The notes under the pieces are model-generated. The model ran no database searches and was not told the DNA's origin. It worked only from the letters and a program-made list of their open reading frames with translations. From Bacteroidota bacterium (GTDB lineage Bacteria > Bacteroidota > Bacteroidia > Chitinophagales > Chitinophagaceae), in the NCBI GenBank assembly GCA_018267575.1, contig JAFDYF010000062.1:39327-103326 (forward strand): 64,000 nucleotides of DNA. The letters are read 5' to 3'. Of this stretch, positions 36,257-45,141 are shown one piece after another. The position numbers and the translations under genes are program-made. Numbering within the stretch: the stretch's first letter is position 1; each line of letters starts with the position of its first letter.

Positions 36257-36592
36257 CTAAAATTTCTCGGCTATTTTTTTGGGGTTTATAGAATGATGAC
36301 TTGATGTATAAACCACTTGTTTGTTTTTTAAGACGATTATCTGTGGCGATTGATGCGTCACCTGCAGTTCCTTGGCAATCAAATTGGAAATGGCACGATG
36401 TCTCAATAGGTCGAGATAATGAAGGTCGGCTTGCCCCGCTATCAAATCGATTCCTTCCATAAGGTTATATTGAGCTTGCGCACTGATGCCACAGGTAGTA
36501 CTATGTTTAAAAATAACTTGAGGGCGAAATACGGATTGTTCGATGATTTTGTAAACGTCCTGTTCTGATTCAATAGATTCCCAATTTTCCAT
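36257..36592 (-). CDS. ytxJ: YtxJ-like monothiol thioredoxin-fold protein (bacillithiol system)
   Basis: A 111-residue thioredoxin-fold protein of the DUF2847/YtxJ family. IFKHSTTCGIS carries one active-site cysteine (Cys34) in a CGIS monothiol motif, followed by the cis-proline context HQSPQIIV. The family is linked to bacillithiol-dependent redox repair. Its presence hints that this organism makes bacillithiol, although no bsh genes are in the window. Monocistronic, with a good promoter upstream. Confidence 0.88.
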   Translation of the reverse strand: MENWESIESEQDVYKIIEQSVFRPQVIFKHSTTCGISAQAQYNLMEGIDLIAGQADLHYLDLLRHRAISNLIAKELQVTHQSPQIIVLKNKQVVYTSSHHSINPKKIAEKF

Positions 36593-36619
36593 AAAACATT
36601 AATATTGATAAAATAAATG

Positions 36620-36653
36620 CAAAATTAAAATGTCCAGCTATATAACTGATCAA
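36620..36653 (-). promoter_or_regulatory. Promoter of the YtxJ-like gene
   Basis: On the minus strand TAATTTTG (36620-36627) with TTG 23 bases upstream (36651-36653). Transcription would start about 20 bases before the ATG. Confidence 0.45.
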
Positions 36654-36696
36654 ATGGTTGAATTGTTTTATTGAGCCAAAAAAGGTATAAAAAATG

Positions 36697-37668
36697 TCAA
36701 AGTCTATATCCCCTCAAAAAATCCTCAATCAACATTTTCTTTTTTCCTTCCAACTGTATTTCTTTCAGATAAATGTAACCATCTGGGCAAGCAAAACGCA
36801 GATAGGTTTTTTTATCCGTTTCAAACTGCCCGTGTTCTACTTTTGTTGATGTTTCTTCTTTTTGTGCTCGGTAAATTTTCAGCAGTTTATTATCAAAATA
36901 GGTAAATGCACCGGGAAAGGGAGAAAGCCCACGTATCAGGTTGTGTACTTCAGATATAGGTTTGTTCCAATCAATTTTGCAAGTCTCGGTAAAGATTTTG
37001 GGAGCATGCTTTAGGGGTGTAGGAATTGGGAATTGGGAATTTGGAATTAGGGGTTGACTAAGCTCGATTGATGGCTGCGGTGTTTCCTTCAAAGATCCAT
37101 TGGCTAGGCCTTCCGCTGTCTTTACCAACAATTGAGCCCCGACGATTTTCATTTTGTCATGAAGCTCTCCTGCGGTTTCATCCTCGCCAATAGCAATTTT
37201 TTCGCTCAACAATATATCACCGGTGTCAATTTCATGTTTCAGTTTGAAGGTGGTCACCCCCGTTTCCTTTTCACCATTTATAATGGCCCAGTTGATGGGA
37301 GCAGCGCCGCGATATTGAGGAAGCAAAGAGCCGTGAAGATTTACCGTGCCCATCGGCGGCATATCCCAAACCACTTCGGGCAACATGCGAAAGGCTACCA
37401 CGATTTGAAGATCCGCTTTCAAGGATTTGAGTTCCTCTAAAAATTCGGGGTTCTTTAATTTTTCTGGTTGAAGGATTTTCAACCCTTTTTCTACCGCATA
37501 TTTTTTCACCGCACTTTCCGTCATCTTCATGCCCCTCCCTGCAGGCTTATCGGGAGCCGTGATCACTGCCACCATATTACAACCAGCATTTACCAAGGCA
37601 TCCAAAGAAGCCACGGCAAATTCAGGGGTGCCCATAAAGATGATGCGAAGCGTTTGTAGTTTATCCAT
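36697..37668 (-). CDS. fmt: Methionyl-tRNA formyltransferase
   Basis: A 323-residue Fmt that formylates initiator Met-tRNA with 10-formyl-THF. The catalytic residues Asn110 and His112 lie in VNLHGSLLPQYRGAAPINW and Asp148 in EIDTGDI. FMGTPEFAVASL begins the Rossmann part. Between the two domains, residues about 203-219 form an odd proline-rich linker encoded partly by a heptanucleotide repeat. DUF1343 lies 22 bases upstream on the same strand, so the two are probably co-transcribed. Confidence 0.95.
   Translation of the reverse strand: MDKLQTLRIIFMGTPEFAVASLDALVNAGCNMVAVITAPDKPAGRGMKMTESAVKKYAVEKGLKILQPEKLKNPEFLEELKSLKADLQIVVAFRMLPEVVWDMPPMGTVNLHGSLLPQYRGAAPINWAIINGEKETGVTTFKLKHEIDTGDILLSEKIAIGEDETAGELHDKMKIVGAQLLVKTAEGLANGSLKETPQPSIELSQPLIPNSQFPIPTPLKHAPKIFTETCKIDWNKPISEVHNLIRGLSPFPGAFTYFDNKLLKIYRAQKEETSTKVEHGQFETDKKTYLRFACPDGYIYLKEIQLEGKKKMLIEDFLRGYRL
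37022..37049 (+). repeat. Four-copy GGAATTn heptanucleotide repeat inside fmt
   Basis: Four consecutive 7-base units, GGAATTG, GGAATTG, GGAATTT and GGAATTA, lie within the fmt coding region. Read on the minus strand they encode the linker LIPNSQFPIP (residues 207-216). Confidence 0.85.
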
Positions 37669-37690
37669 TCGAAATTTCCCTTCTTATTTA

Positions 37691-38944
37691 TTAAAAATCT
37701 TTGTACAACAAATATTTCGCCCTAATATTTTTAAAATCCTTCAAATCTTTTTCCCAAGATTTTCTTATCTCGTTTTCTGATTTTCCATCTTTTATTTGCT
37801 GCATCAATATATCATTCCCTGCGAGTGTGTTAAAATAATTGTTGGAAAGAAAAAACTTATCCTTGTCTGGATAGAGTTGATAGGCTTTTATCACCCATTT
37901 CAATTGAATATGGTTACCAATCTCTTTTTGCACATCGATATTGCTCAAATCATAGCCATAGCAGGTTTGCCCCAGCAAGGGCGGGTTCTTGGCACCTTCC
38001 GTGCTTTGGGGAGTGAAACTGTACAAATCTTTTGGGAACAAAGGGTTTCCGAATTGTTGGAATGGTTTATTGGAACCGCGGCCAAGACTAATGACCGTTC
38101 CTTCAAAAAAACAGATGGATGGATAGATGTATACCGATTGCATATTTGGCAAATTGGGAGAAGGTCTTACCGGTAATGCATACCTGCTTTTATGGTTATA
38201 GTTGCCGCACTTGATCACCAAAAAATGAAAGGGTGTATCGGTGGTAGGCTTTTCATTCCTGAATTGATTGTATGCTTTATTGGCATCTGCTGAAAGCCAT
38301 TTTTCACCGGCAATCATTGTTCCATATTCCCCTATGGTCATAACATAAACGATGGGAACGGGTTGCATCCCAACAAAAGATTTGAACTTTTTGTTCAACA
38401 CAGGCCCATCCACATAAAACCCGTTCGGGTTGGGCCGGTCCAGCACCATCAGGGGTTTGTGGTTCACAAAGGCCACTTCCATCATTTCCTGCAGGGAAGA
38501 TATATAGGTATAAAACCGCACCCCCACATCTTGAATGTCGAAGAGGATAATATCCACATCTTTGAGCACTTCTTCCGTGGGTTTTCGATTTTTTCCATAG
38601 AGGGAGATGATGGGTATGCCAGTTTCCTTGTCCACCAAATTGCCCACATGCTCACCAGCATCGGCCGTGCCACGAAAACCATGTTCTGGAGAAAATATCT
38701 TTTTGATATGCACCCCTAGCTTTAATAGCGTATCCACTAAATGTGAGTTCCCGACCATGGAGGTTTGGTTGGCAAAAACTGAAATGGATTTTCCCTTGAG
38801 CAGGGGAAGATAGGCGTCTATCCGCTCGGCTGCAGGAATAATTGGACCTGAGGGTACCAAGGATTGATTGGAAAGCTGCTTTTGCGCAGAACAAGAAGTG
38901 CCCAATGTGAGAAACAAAAAAGCGATTATCAGTGTTGATCTCAT
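37691..38944 (-). CDS. DUF1343 lipoprotein, NamZ-like exo-beta-N-acetylmuramidase
   Basis: A 417-residue protein with a lipoprotein leader (LTLGTSCSAQ). SVFANQTSMVG, FSPEHGFRG, VDIILFDIQDVGVRFYTYISSLQ and DRPNPNGFYVDGP are DUF1343 landmarks. This family was recently shown to include NamZ, an exo-acting N-acetylmuramidase that removes MurNAc from peptidoglycan fragments. A role in cell-wall recycling at the outer membrane or periplasm follows. In the same direction as fmt, 22 bases before it. Confidence 0.9.
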   Translation of the reverse strand: MRSTLIIAFLFLTLGTSCSAQKQLSNQSLVPSGPIIPAAERIDAYLPLLKGKSISVFANQTSMVGNSHLVDTLLKLGVHIKKIFSPEHGFRGTADAGEHVGNLVDKETGIPIISLYGKNRKPTEEVLKDVDIILFDIQDVGVRFYTYISSLQEMMEVAFVNHKPLMVLDRPNPNGFYVDGPVLNKKFKSFVGMQPVPIVYVMTIGEYGTMIAGEKWLSADANKAYNQFRNEKPTTDTPFHFLVIKCGNYNHKSRYALPVRPSPNLPNMQSVYIYPSICFFEGTVISLGRGSNKPFQQFGNPLFPKDLYSFTPQSTEGAKNPPLLGQTCYGYDLSNIDVQKEIGNHIQLKWVIKAYQLYPDKDKFFLSNNYFNTLAGNDILMQQIKDGKSENEIRKSWEKDLKDFKNIRAKYLLYKDF

Positions 38945-39351
38945 TGAATAAATATTTTGTTATTGGCAAATACCAAATTACCTGTTAAAATCATATCCAT
39001 ATATGCCAAAGGGAAAATCTTCCAATTCTTTGTATCATGAAGCAGAAAAGAATCACAATAACAAAGAAACCATAAAATTACACTATCCTGAGCATCAAGC
39101 ATTAAAAATGGGGAAATGCAGGCTTTGCCCATTGGCAAAAAAGCCTTTGTGAAATAACCATTTTTATTAGTTGGGAGTGATAATAAAAGTTAGTTTTGTC
39201 GCCGAAATATTTTTTTCAAATCACATTAACCCGCCAATCAATAACCATCGCTGAATAGAATTCCAACTGTAAAAGAGTGCGACGCAACGATGTTCAATAT
39301 TGCCACTACTGCTGGTTAACAAAAATCATTCTAAAAAACAAATCTGAGTTT
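38945..39351. other. Gene-free interval upstream of the FKBP gene
   Basis: The 407 bases between the divergent DUF1343 and FKBP genes. It contains a TTG/TAnnTTTG promoter facing the FKBP gene and a GC-richer patch around 39275-39295. A reading frame open from 39277 into the FKBP gene has no family-like residues before the ATG at 39352. No RNA gene was recognised. Confidence 0.5.
39171..39198 (+). promoter_or_regulatory. Promoter of the FKBP gene
   Basis: TTG at 39171-39173 and TAGTTTTG at 39191-39198 with 17 bases between fit the Bacteroidota consensus. This leaves a leader of roughly 150 bases. Confidence 0.45.
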
Positions 39352-39807
39352 ATGCAACAAGTTAAGAACGGCGATAAAGTGAAAGTACATTACCATGGAA
39401 AGTTGACCGATGGCACTACGTTTGATTCTTCTGAAGGTCGCGAGCCATTGGAGTTTGAAGTGGGCAGCGGCATGGTGATCAAAGGTTTTGATGATGGCGT
39501 GTTGGGCATGGCCATCGGTGATAAAAAAACCATTGAGATCCCTGTAGGGGATGCCTATGGAGAGGCCGACCCACAGATGGTGATGGAGTTCCCACTGGAA
39601 CGCCTACCTGCCGACCTGAAACCCGAAGCAGGCATGCAACTGAACATGACCGATGGTGCGGGCAACCATATTCCGGTAGTGATCACCGAAGTAAAAAACG
39701 ATGTGGTGGTATTGGATGCAAACCATCCCCTTGCTGGCGAAGACCTGATTTTTGATCTGGAACTGGTAGAAATTATTGGTGGGAAGCCTCTAATCATTAT
39801 GCCGTAG
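39352..39807 (+). CDS. SlyD-like FKBP-type peptidyl-prolyl isomerase
   Basis: A 151-residue FKBP with an inserted chaperone flap, as in Sly[31 protein letters not shown] and the flap region [14 protein letters not shown] are typical, ending with [19 protein letters not shown]. It lacks the histidine-rich metal tail of enterobacterial SlyD. Catalyses proline cis/trans isomerisation in folding, in the cytoplasm since no signal peptide is present. The ATG at 39352 is chosen because the extension to 39277 has no relation to the fold. Confidence 0.93.
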   Translation: MQQVKNGDKVKVHYHGKLTDGTTFDSSEGREPLEFEVGSGMVIKGFDDGVLGMAIGDKKTIEIPVGDAYGEADPQMVMEFPLERLPADLKPEAGMQLNMTDGAGNHIPVVITEVKNDVVVLDANHPLAGEDLIFDLELVEIIGGKPLIIMP

Positions 39808-39826
39808 ATATTATAAAGCTAAAGGA

Positions 39827-39871
39827 TAAAGCTGTAGGGTTGAAGGTTTACAACTTCGCCTTACAGCTTTA
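39827..39871. terminator. Bidirectional hairpin terminator
   Basis: Perfect 10-base arms TAAAGCTGTA / TACAGCTTTA, with further internal pairing (GGG/GCC-like and GAAG/CTTC), between the convergent FKBP and CPBP protease genes. Confidence 0.75.
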
Positions 39872-39880
39872 CTTTACTAC

Positions 39881-39919
39881 ACACCCAATACCTTACACCT
39901 ATTCCTTCCACCCTATACG
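39881..39919 (-). repeat. Low-complexity GTGTAAGG/GTATAGGG-type repeat
   Basis: On the minus strand this stretch reads as imperfect units of GTATAGGG, GTGGAAGG and GTGTAAGG, similar to 26943-26964. It overlaps the last codons of the CPBP protease gene. Confidence 0.45.
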
Positions 39920-40812
39920 TTAACTTTTTCGCTAGCGAATTTTCTTTCGTATACAAAATAAAAAATCACAACCACAAAAAACAATAGTGCGGTTGCCAAC
40001 ACCGAACCCTCAAAACCAAAATCCCCACCTGTAATCGTACTATCACCTTTTAAGTTTGCCTGCAACAATGAGTACAATTGGATGCCACTTACTTTGAAGC
40101 CATACAAAATCCCTTGGAAGAAATTCCAGCTAAAATGTAGAGCAATAGAAAACCATAGGTTTTGGGTATAGGTATAATTGAGCCCTACAAGTATGCCCAC
40201 CAAAAAAAGACTCATCAATGGCAATATACTGATGCCAGGATTGCTCAAATGAAAAAGTGCAAAGAGCAGAGAGGAAACAACCAAGGCTATCCATTTATGA
40301 AAAGACTGCATCAGATTGTTCAACACATAACCTCGAAACACGATTTCCTCACTGATGGCAATAAGCACCAAAGTGCCTAGATCAATCGCGAAACTTTGCG
40401 CATTGAAATCATTACTATCCCATTCCAGATGCTTGGTGAAAAACAAAAAAATAACCCCTAAGCCTATAATGGCTGGGGCCAAAAAAAATCCAGTCATGAT
40501 TTCGCTAAAATGCCCGTCGAGGCTGATGCCCAAGCTCAGTAAATTTTTTCGGTCAACAAACTTTCGGAACAAGTAAACGGCAACCATCGCCGAGAGGAAC
40601 TCAATGAGCGCCATCAACCATAAAGAGTTATTGGCCAAATTGTCAATGGCCTGAGGCAAATCCGTTATCAACTCGCTGGGCTTAATAGGCGCAAACATCA
40701 ATAACGCAGGAATCGTGAGAACCAGCAACATGAATAAAAAAAACAGCAGGAACAATAAAACCCGCAGCCAACCTTGTTCGATCCATGCTTTTTTACCTGA
40801 AGAAATATCCAT
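39913..40812 (-). CDS. CPBP family intramembrane glutamic endopeptidase
   Basis: A 299-residue polytopic membrane protein with about eight helices. The Abi/CPBP motif EEIVFR (Glu155, Glu156, Arg160) and the later FALFHLSNPG histidine motif are intact, so it should be an active intramembrane protease of the Rce1 type. The target is unknown. Divergent from peptidase T and convergent with the FKBP gene. Confidence 0.9.
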   Translation of the reverse strand: MDISSGKKAWIEQGWLRVLLFLLFFLFMLLVLTIPALLMFAPIKPSELITDLPQAIDNLANNSLWLMALIEFLSAMVAVYLFRKFVDRKNLLSLGISLDGHFSEIMTGFFLAPAIIGLGVIFLFFTKHLEWDSNDFNAQSFAIDLGTLVLIAISEEIVFRGYVLNNLMQSFHKWIALVVSSLLFALFHLSNPGISILPLMSLFLVGILVGLNYTYTQNLWFSIALHFSWNFFQGILYGFKVSGIQLYSLLQANLKGDSTITGGDFGFEGSVLATALLFFVVVIFYFVYERKFASEKVNV

Positions 40813-41133
40813 AGTCCTTATATTCGCCTTGCTAAATTAATTAAATCACGGCAACAATTAAGATTGCATGTGAAATGGCATTATCAAACAGAAATGAGAT
40901 TGCTTTTACTGGAAAAAATAGTGGTCAAACAACCGCCAGATAATTTGCCCAAAAAAGCTCTTGTCATTAACATGAAAAACGATAGCAAGGAAACCGCCTT
41001 TTAGCGGGTTTCATATTATGCGAGCAGCTTCCCATGCTGCTAATAAAAAATATTCTATACTCGAGGTCAGTTCAAGGAAAGTACATAATAAATGTTTGTT
41101 TCTTGCACCGCCCCAAAAAACATTGATCGATTT
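40813..41133. other. Divergent intergenic region with a leader hairpin
   Basis: The 321 bases between the CPBP and peptidase T genes. A hairpin at 40990-41012 (GAAACCGC / GCGGGTTTC, one bulge) overlaps the end of a possible ten-codon leader frame at 40972-41004 encoding MKNDSKETAF. No consensus promoter is evident and no other gene is seen. An in-frame ATG at 41092 could extend peptidase T. Confidence 0.4.
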
Positions 41134-42381
41134 ATGTTCCAAAATTATCCATTTACCGTTTCCGAAAGGTTTATGCGCTATGTGCAGATTGACACGCAGA
41201 GCAATCCCGACTCCAATAGTTTCCCCTCGACCGAGAAGCAAAAAAACCTGAGCAGCTTATTGGTGGAAGAACTGAAAGCGATTGGAATCGAAAAGGCCGA
41301 GTTGGATGAGTACGGTTATGTGTTTGCTGAAATACCAGCCAATACAGATAAACAGATAGCCAGTATTTGCTTTTGTGCACATGTGGACACGTCGCCCGAT
41401 TGCACAGGAGAAAACGTGAAACCGATAGTTCATAAAAATTATAACGGTGGAAATATTATTTTGCCCGACGATGAATCACAGATCATTTCCCCAGTAGACC
41501 ATCCTTATCTCCAAGAGAAAATCGGTGAAGATATTATTACTGCTTCGGGCAGTAGCCTGCTTGGTGCAGATGACAAAGCCGGCGTTGCTGTGATCATGGA
41601 CTTTGCCAATTATCTTGTCACCCACCCTGCAATCAAGCATGGTCCAATAAAAATTCTTTTTACACCTGACGAAGAGATTGGTCGTGGCGTGGACAAATTG
41701 GACCTAAAAAAATTAGGTGCCGATTTTGGTTACACGCTTGATGGTGGTGAACGTGGTTCTTTTGAAGATGAAACATTTTCCGCTGATGGCGTGGTCTTTA
41801 CTTTTTATGGTGTAAGTGCGCACCCCGGTTATGCCAAGGATAAATTGGTAAATGCCGTGAAAATAGCTGCCGCCTTTGTTGCTTCATTGCCCAAGGATGA
41901 ACTTTCACCCGAAACCACAGAAGATCGATATGGGTTCGTACATCCTTTGGGTATGGAGGGAACTGCGGAAAAAGCCAGCGTGAAATTTATTATCCGCGAT
42001 TTTGTAACTGCTAAGCTGGGTGCTTATGAAAACTATCTAAAAGACAAAGCCGAAGATATCGTTTTCGCATTTCCAGGCTCAAGCTATGAGATGAAGGTGA
42101 CGGAGCAATACCGCAATATGAAAGAAGTATTGGACCTGCACCCACAAGTTTCAGAATATGCAGAGATGGCAATACAACGCTGTGGGATACCCGTAAAAAG
42201 AACCAGTGCCCGTGGAGGCACTGATGGCTCCAGGCTCTCCTTTATGGGTCTTCCTTGCCCCAATATTTTTACTGGCGAAATGGCTTTTCATGGAAAACAG
42301 GAATATGTGAGCATACAGGATATGCAAAAAAGCGTGGAGACCATCGTGCATTTGGCAATGATATGGGAAGAAAAAGCCTGA
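41134..42381 (+). CDS. pepT: Peptidase T (aminotripeptidase)
   Basis: A 415-residue M20 metallopeptidase that removes N-terminal residues from tripeptides in the cytoplasm. Zinc ligands and catalytic residues are visible: His83 and Asp85 in CAHVDTSPD, Asp146 in LLGADDKAG, Glu180-Glu181 in TPDEEIGRG, the LDGGERGSFEDETF segment, and a final FHGKQEY histidine. ERFMRYVQIDTQSNPDS is the family start. The ATG at 41134 gives the usual length; the ATG at 41092 adds 14 residues. Confidence 0.94.
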   Translation: MFQNYPFTVSERFMRYVQIDTQSNPDSNSFPSTEKQKNLSSLLVEELKAIGIEKAELDEYGYVFAEIPANTDKQIASICFCAHVDTSPDCTGENVKPIVHKNYNGGNIILPDDESQIISPVDHPYLQEKIGEDIITASGSSLLGADDKAGVAVIMDFANYLVTHPAIKHGPIKILFTPDEEIGRGVDKLDLKKLGADFGYTLDGGERGSFEDETFSADGVVFTFYGVSAHPGYAKDKLVNAVKIAAAFVASLPKDELSPETTEDRYGFVHPLGMEGTAEKASVKFIIRDFVTAKLGAYENYLKDKAEDIVFAFPGSSYEMKVTEQYRNMKEVLDLHPQVSEYAEMAIQRCGIPVKRTSARGGTDGSRLSFMGLPCPNIFTGEMAFHGKQEYVSIQDMQKSVETIVHLAMIWEEKA

Positions 42382-42559
42382 TCCGAAAAATTCATTTAAA
42401 AATGGCAGTCTTGCATGCAAAAATTATTGCTGTATGTATTACCCATCTTTGGTGAACTTAATAAATACTACAAGTTTTTCATGAGGTGGTATGGTATAAG
42501 TTACCAGCCATTCAAAATATAATTCCGTACTTTTAAGGCTTCAAGTATGCCAACTGTCT

Positions 42560-45133
42560 ATGCAAGAAAATGCGGAAATTTCTACCCTATTACAACAATA
42601 CCTCCCAGCGCTTGATTCTTTCAATGAATTATTCGATTTACCCGGTCATATCCGCCCTGATTGGAAGATTATTTTGTCCTCTCTACTAAATTTGCCGAAC
42701 AACGAAATAGGGACCCGGAGCCAACATATACTCCGTTTGCTGAAGGAAAATGGGGTCGCCTATAATGTGTACGATGAGACCAACGGACAAAACCGCCCAT
42801 GGGAACTGGACATCATACCCCAAATAATCACAGCCGAAGAGTGGGAACGCACCAATGCTGGTCTGGTGCAAAGAGCGGAACTGCTGAATCTATTATTGAA
42901 AGATATTTATGGGCCACAAACCTTGATCAAAGAAGGGATTCTTCCCCAAGAACTGATATATAGGCATCCCGGTTTTTTAAGGTCTTGCGCCAATATTGAT
43001 TTGCCAAACTCACAGCATTTGATTTTGTATGCAGCTGATTTGGCGAGAGGTGCAGATGGTCAGCTCTGGGTAATCAGTGACCGTACACAGGCCCCTTCGG
43101 GCTCTGGCTATGCATTGGAAAATCGCTTTGCTATGTCGAGCGTGTTGCCCGAACTTTTTTCCAATTTACAAGTGAAAAGGTTATCCCCCTATTTTGATTC
43201 CCTGCAAGCAGCACTCACGAGCATTGCACCCCATCATTCCGATAGCCCTAGAGTGGTGATCCTGACCCCTGGTCCAGATAATGAAACTTATTTCGAACAC
43301 TCCTATCTGGCTGCCTATCTTGGACTCACCCTTGTTCAGGGAAATGACCTGATGGTAAAAGACAATCATGTCTGGTTAAAAACCATTGATGGTTTGGAAA
43401 AAGTGGATGTGATATTAAGGCGGATGGATGATATTTTTTGTGATCCTTTAGAATTAAAAACAGATTCCCTACTTGGAACACCCGGACTATTGCATGTTGT
43501 TAGAAAAGGGAATGTGGCCATTGCCAATCCATTGGGGTCGAGTGTCGTCGAAAATGCAGGCTTGGTTCCATTCCTTCCCGCTGTAGCAAAACATTTTTTT
43601 GGCAATGATTTGCTGATACCTTCCATCGCCACCTGGTGGTGTGGCCAAAAAAAAGAAAGACAATATGTAATTGACCATTTACAAAACTTGGTCGTCAGAA
43701 GGATATTCCGGCGTAGCAAGGGACATTCCACCATTGATGGTTCATCCCTATCATCTGAAGAGGCGGCATCCTTGATCAAAGAAATTAACGCCAACCCATA
43801 CCTATATACTGGTCAGGAAAAAATCAATTTTTCTTCCTCACCCACTTGGGTCAACGGAAAAGTAGAAGCGGGCCATTCCTTGATACGAAATTTTTTGGTC
43901 AACCATAATGGGCATTTTGTGGCCATGCCCGGAGGCTTGACACGGAGTAGTCAGGTTCCCAACCGATTTATTATTTCCAGCCAAAGGGGTGATATCAGCA
44001 AGGACACTTGGGTGCTTTCCGCTGCTGAGGAAGAAGAACCTGTTTTGAAACTTCAACTAAAAACGGATGAGCCATACCTCCTGCCTTCCAAAAGATCTTT
44101 GCCAAGCCATACGGCCGAAAATCTTTTTTGGGTGGGTCGCTATACTGAGCGTGTAATTTATAATGCCCGGTTATTGAGAACCGTTATGAAATTTATACTG
44201 CAGAAAAACAGTTCACCGGGCTCTCATAGTAAGGATTCAAAAAAAATGTTGTTGGAAGCGTTGACACGATGTACCTATACATATCCGGGTTTTGTGGAAG
44301 ACGAGAAATTAGATGTACTGACAGAAAAATTGGATTATCCTTGGAAAGAACTGACCGATATTTTATACAACGACCATCGTAATGGAAGTTTAAGTGCCAA
44401 TTTGCAATATTTGAAAAGAGCAGTGTACAGTGTGCGCAATTTTTGGAGCACCGACACTTGGAGAGTACTCAGGCAAATTGAGGAAGACTGGGACCATGCC
44501 AAGCGTGCACATCATCAGGACCATCTCCAGATGATCAATTCCATTGATGCATTGAATACCTCCATGTTTGCTTTTTTGGGTATGAACCGCGAAAGTGTGC
44601 GAAGGGAGCAAGGTTGGAATATTCTTGACCTAGGAAGAAAAATAGAACAGGTATTGTATATTATCAGTCTGCTGAAAAACACATTTCAAAACAGACAAAA
44701 CGCAGAAACCGACCACCATCTGTTGGAAGCCATTTTGGAATCTACCCAAAGCTTGATCACCTATCGTTACACTTATCAGGACCATTTGCAATTACCGCTC
44801 GTGCTCGAATTGTTGATTTTGGATATGAACTATCCGAAATCATTGGCATACCTCGTTCATAAAATCAAACGCTATATCAGTTTATTGCCCAAAGCAAGCA
44901 AGGACCAACCGATGAACGAACAGGAACGTCTGATGCTGGAAGCCTATACCTCTTTGAAATTAGCCAAAGGTGTCATTCTTGCCAAACATGAAAGTAATGG
45001 ACAGTATGAAGTACTGGCAGATTTTCTAGATAAATTATATACACTGATTGCAGAAACCAGTGTACTGGTTTCAAAAACCTATTTTCGGCATACCGTGTCA
45101 CAAAAACAATTATTTATCTCCAACCTTTTATAG
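42560..45133 (+). CDS. Circularly permuted ATP-grasp ligase fused to an Alpha-E domain
   Basis: An 857-residue fusion. Residues about 1-480 are the type 2 circularly permuted ATP-grasp domain (DIYGPQTLIKEGILP, LYAADLARGADGQLWVISDRTQAPSGSGYALENR, GGLTRSS). Residues about 530-850 are the all-helical Alpha-E domain, starting at SHTAENLFWVGRYTERV. The two are often separate neighbouring genes (COG2308 and COG2307). Such ATP-grasp enzymes are predicted to form peptide-like bonds. The transglutaminase gene follows at once with overlapping stop and possible GTG start. Confidence 0.92.
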   Translation: MQENAEISTLLQQYLPALDSFNELFDLPGHIRPDWKIILSSLLNLPNNEIGTRSQHILRLLKENGVAYNVYDETNGQNRPWELDIIPQIITAEEWERTNAGLVQRAELLNLLLKDIYGPQTLIKEGILPQELIYRHPGFLRSCANIDLPNSQHLILYAADLARGADGQLWVISDRTQAPSGSGYALENRFAMSSVLPELFSNLQVKRLSPYFDSLQAALTSIAPHHSDSPRVVILTPGPDNETYFEHSYLAAYLGLTLVQGNDLMVKDNHVWLKTIDGLEKVDVILRRMDDIFCDPLELKTDSLLGTPGLLHVVRKGNVAIANPLGSSVVENAGLVPFLPAVAKHFFGNDLLIPSIATWWCGQKKERQYVIDHLQNLVVRRIFRRSKGHSTIDGSSLSSEEAASLIKEINANPYLYTGQEKINFSSSPTWVNGKVEAGHSLIRNFLVNHNGHFVAMPGGLTRSSQVPNRFIISSQRGDISKDTWVLSAAEEEEPVLKLQLKTDEPYLLPSKRSLPSHTAENLFWVGRYTERVIYNARLLRTVMKFILQKNSSPGSHSKDSKKMLLEALTRCTYTYPGFVEDEKLDVLTEKLDYPWKELTDILYNDHRNGSLSANLQYLKRAVYSVRNFWSTDTWRVLRQIEEDWDHAKRAHHQDHLQMINSIDALNTSMFAFLGMNRESVRREQGWNILDLGRKIEQVLYIISLLKNTFQNRQNAETDHHLLEAILESTQSLITYRYTYQDHLQLPLVLELLILDMNYPKSLAYLVHKIKRYISLLPKASKDQPMNEQERLMLEAYTSLKLAKGVILAKHESNGQYEVLADFLDKLYTLIAETSVLVSKTYFRHTVSQKQLFISNLL

Positions 45134-45141
45134 TGGTTGCA

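Noticed and set aside
39277..39351. Extended N-terminus of the FKBP gene (25 residues).
   Set aside because: The extension is cysteine- and asparagine-rich with no signal-peptide character, while ATG 39352 starts exactly at the conserved fold.
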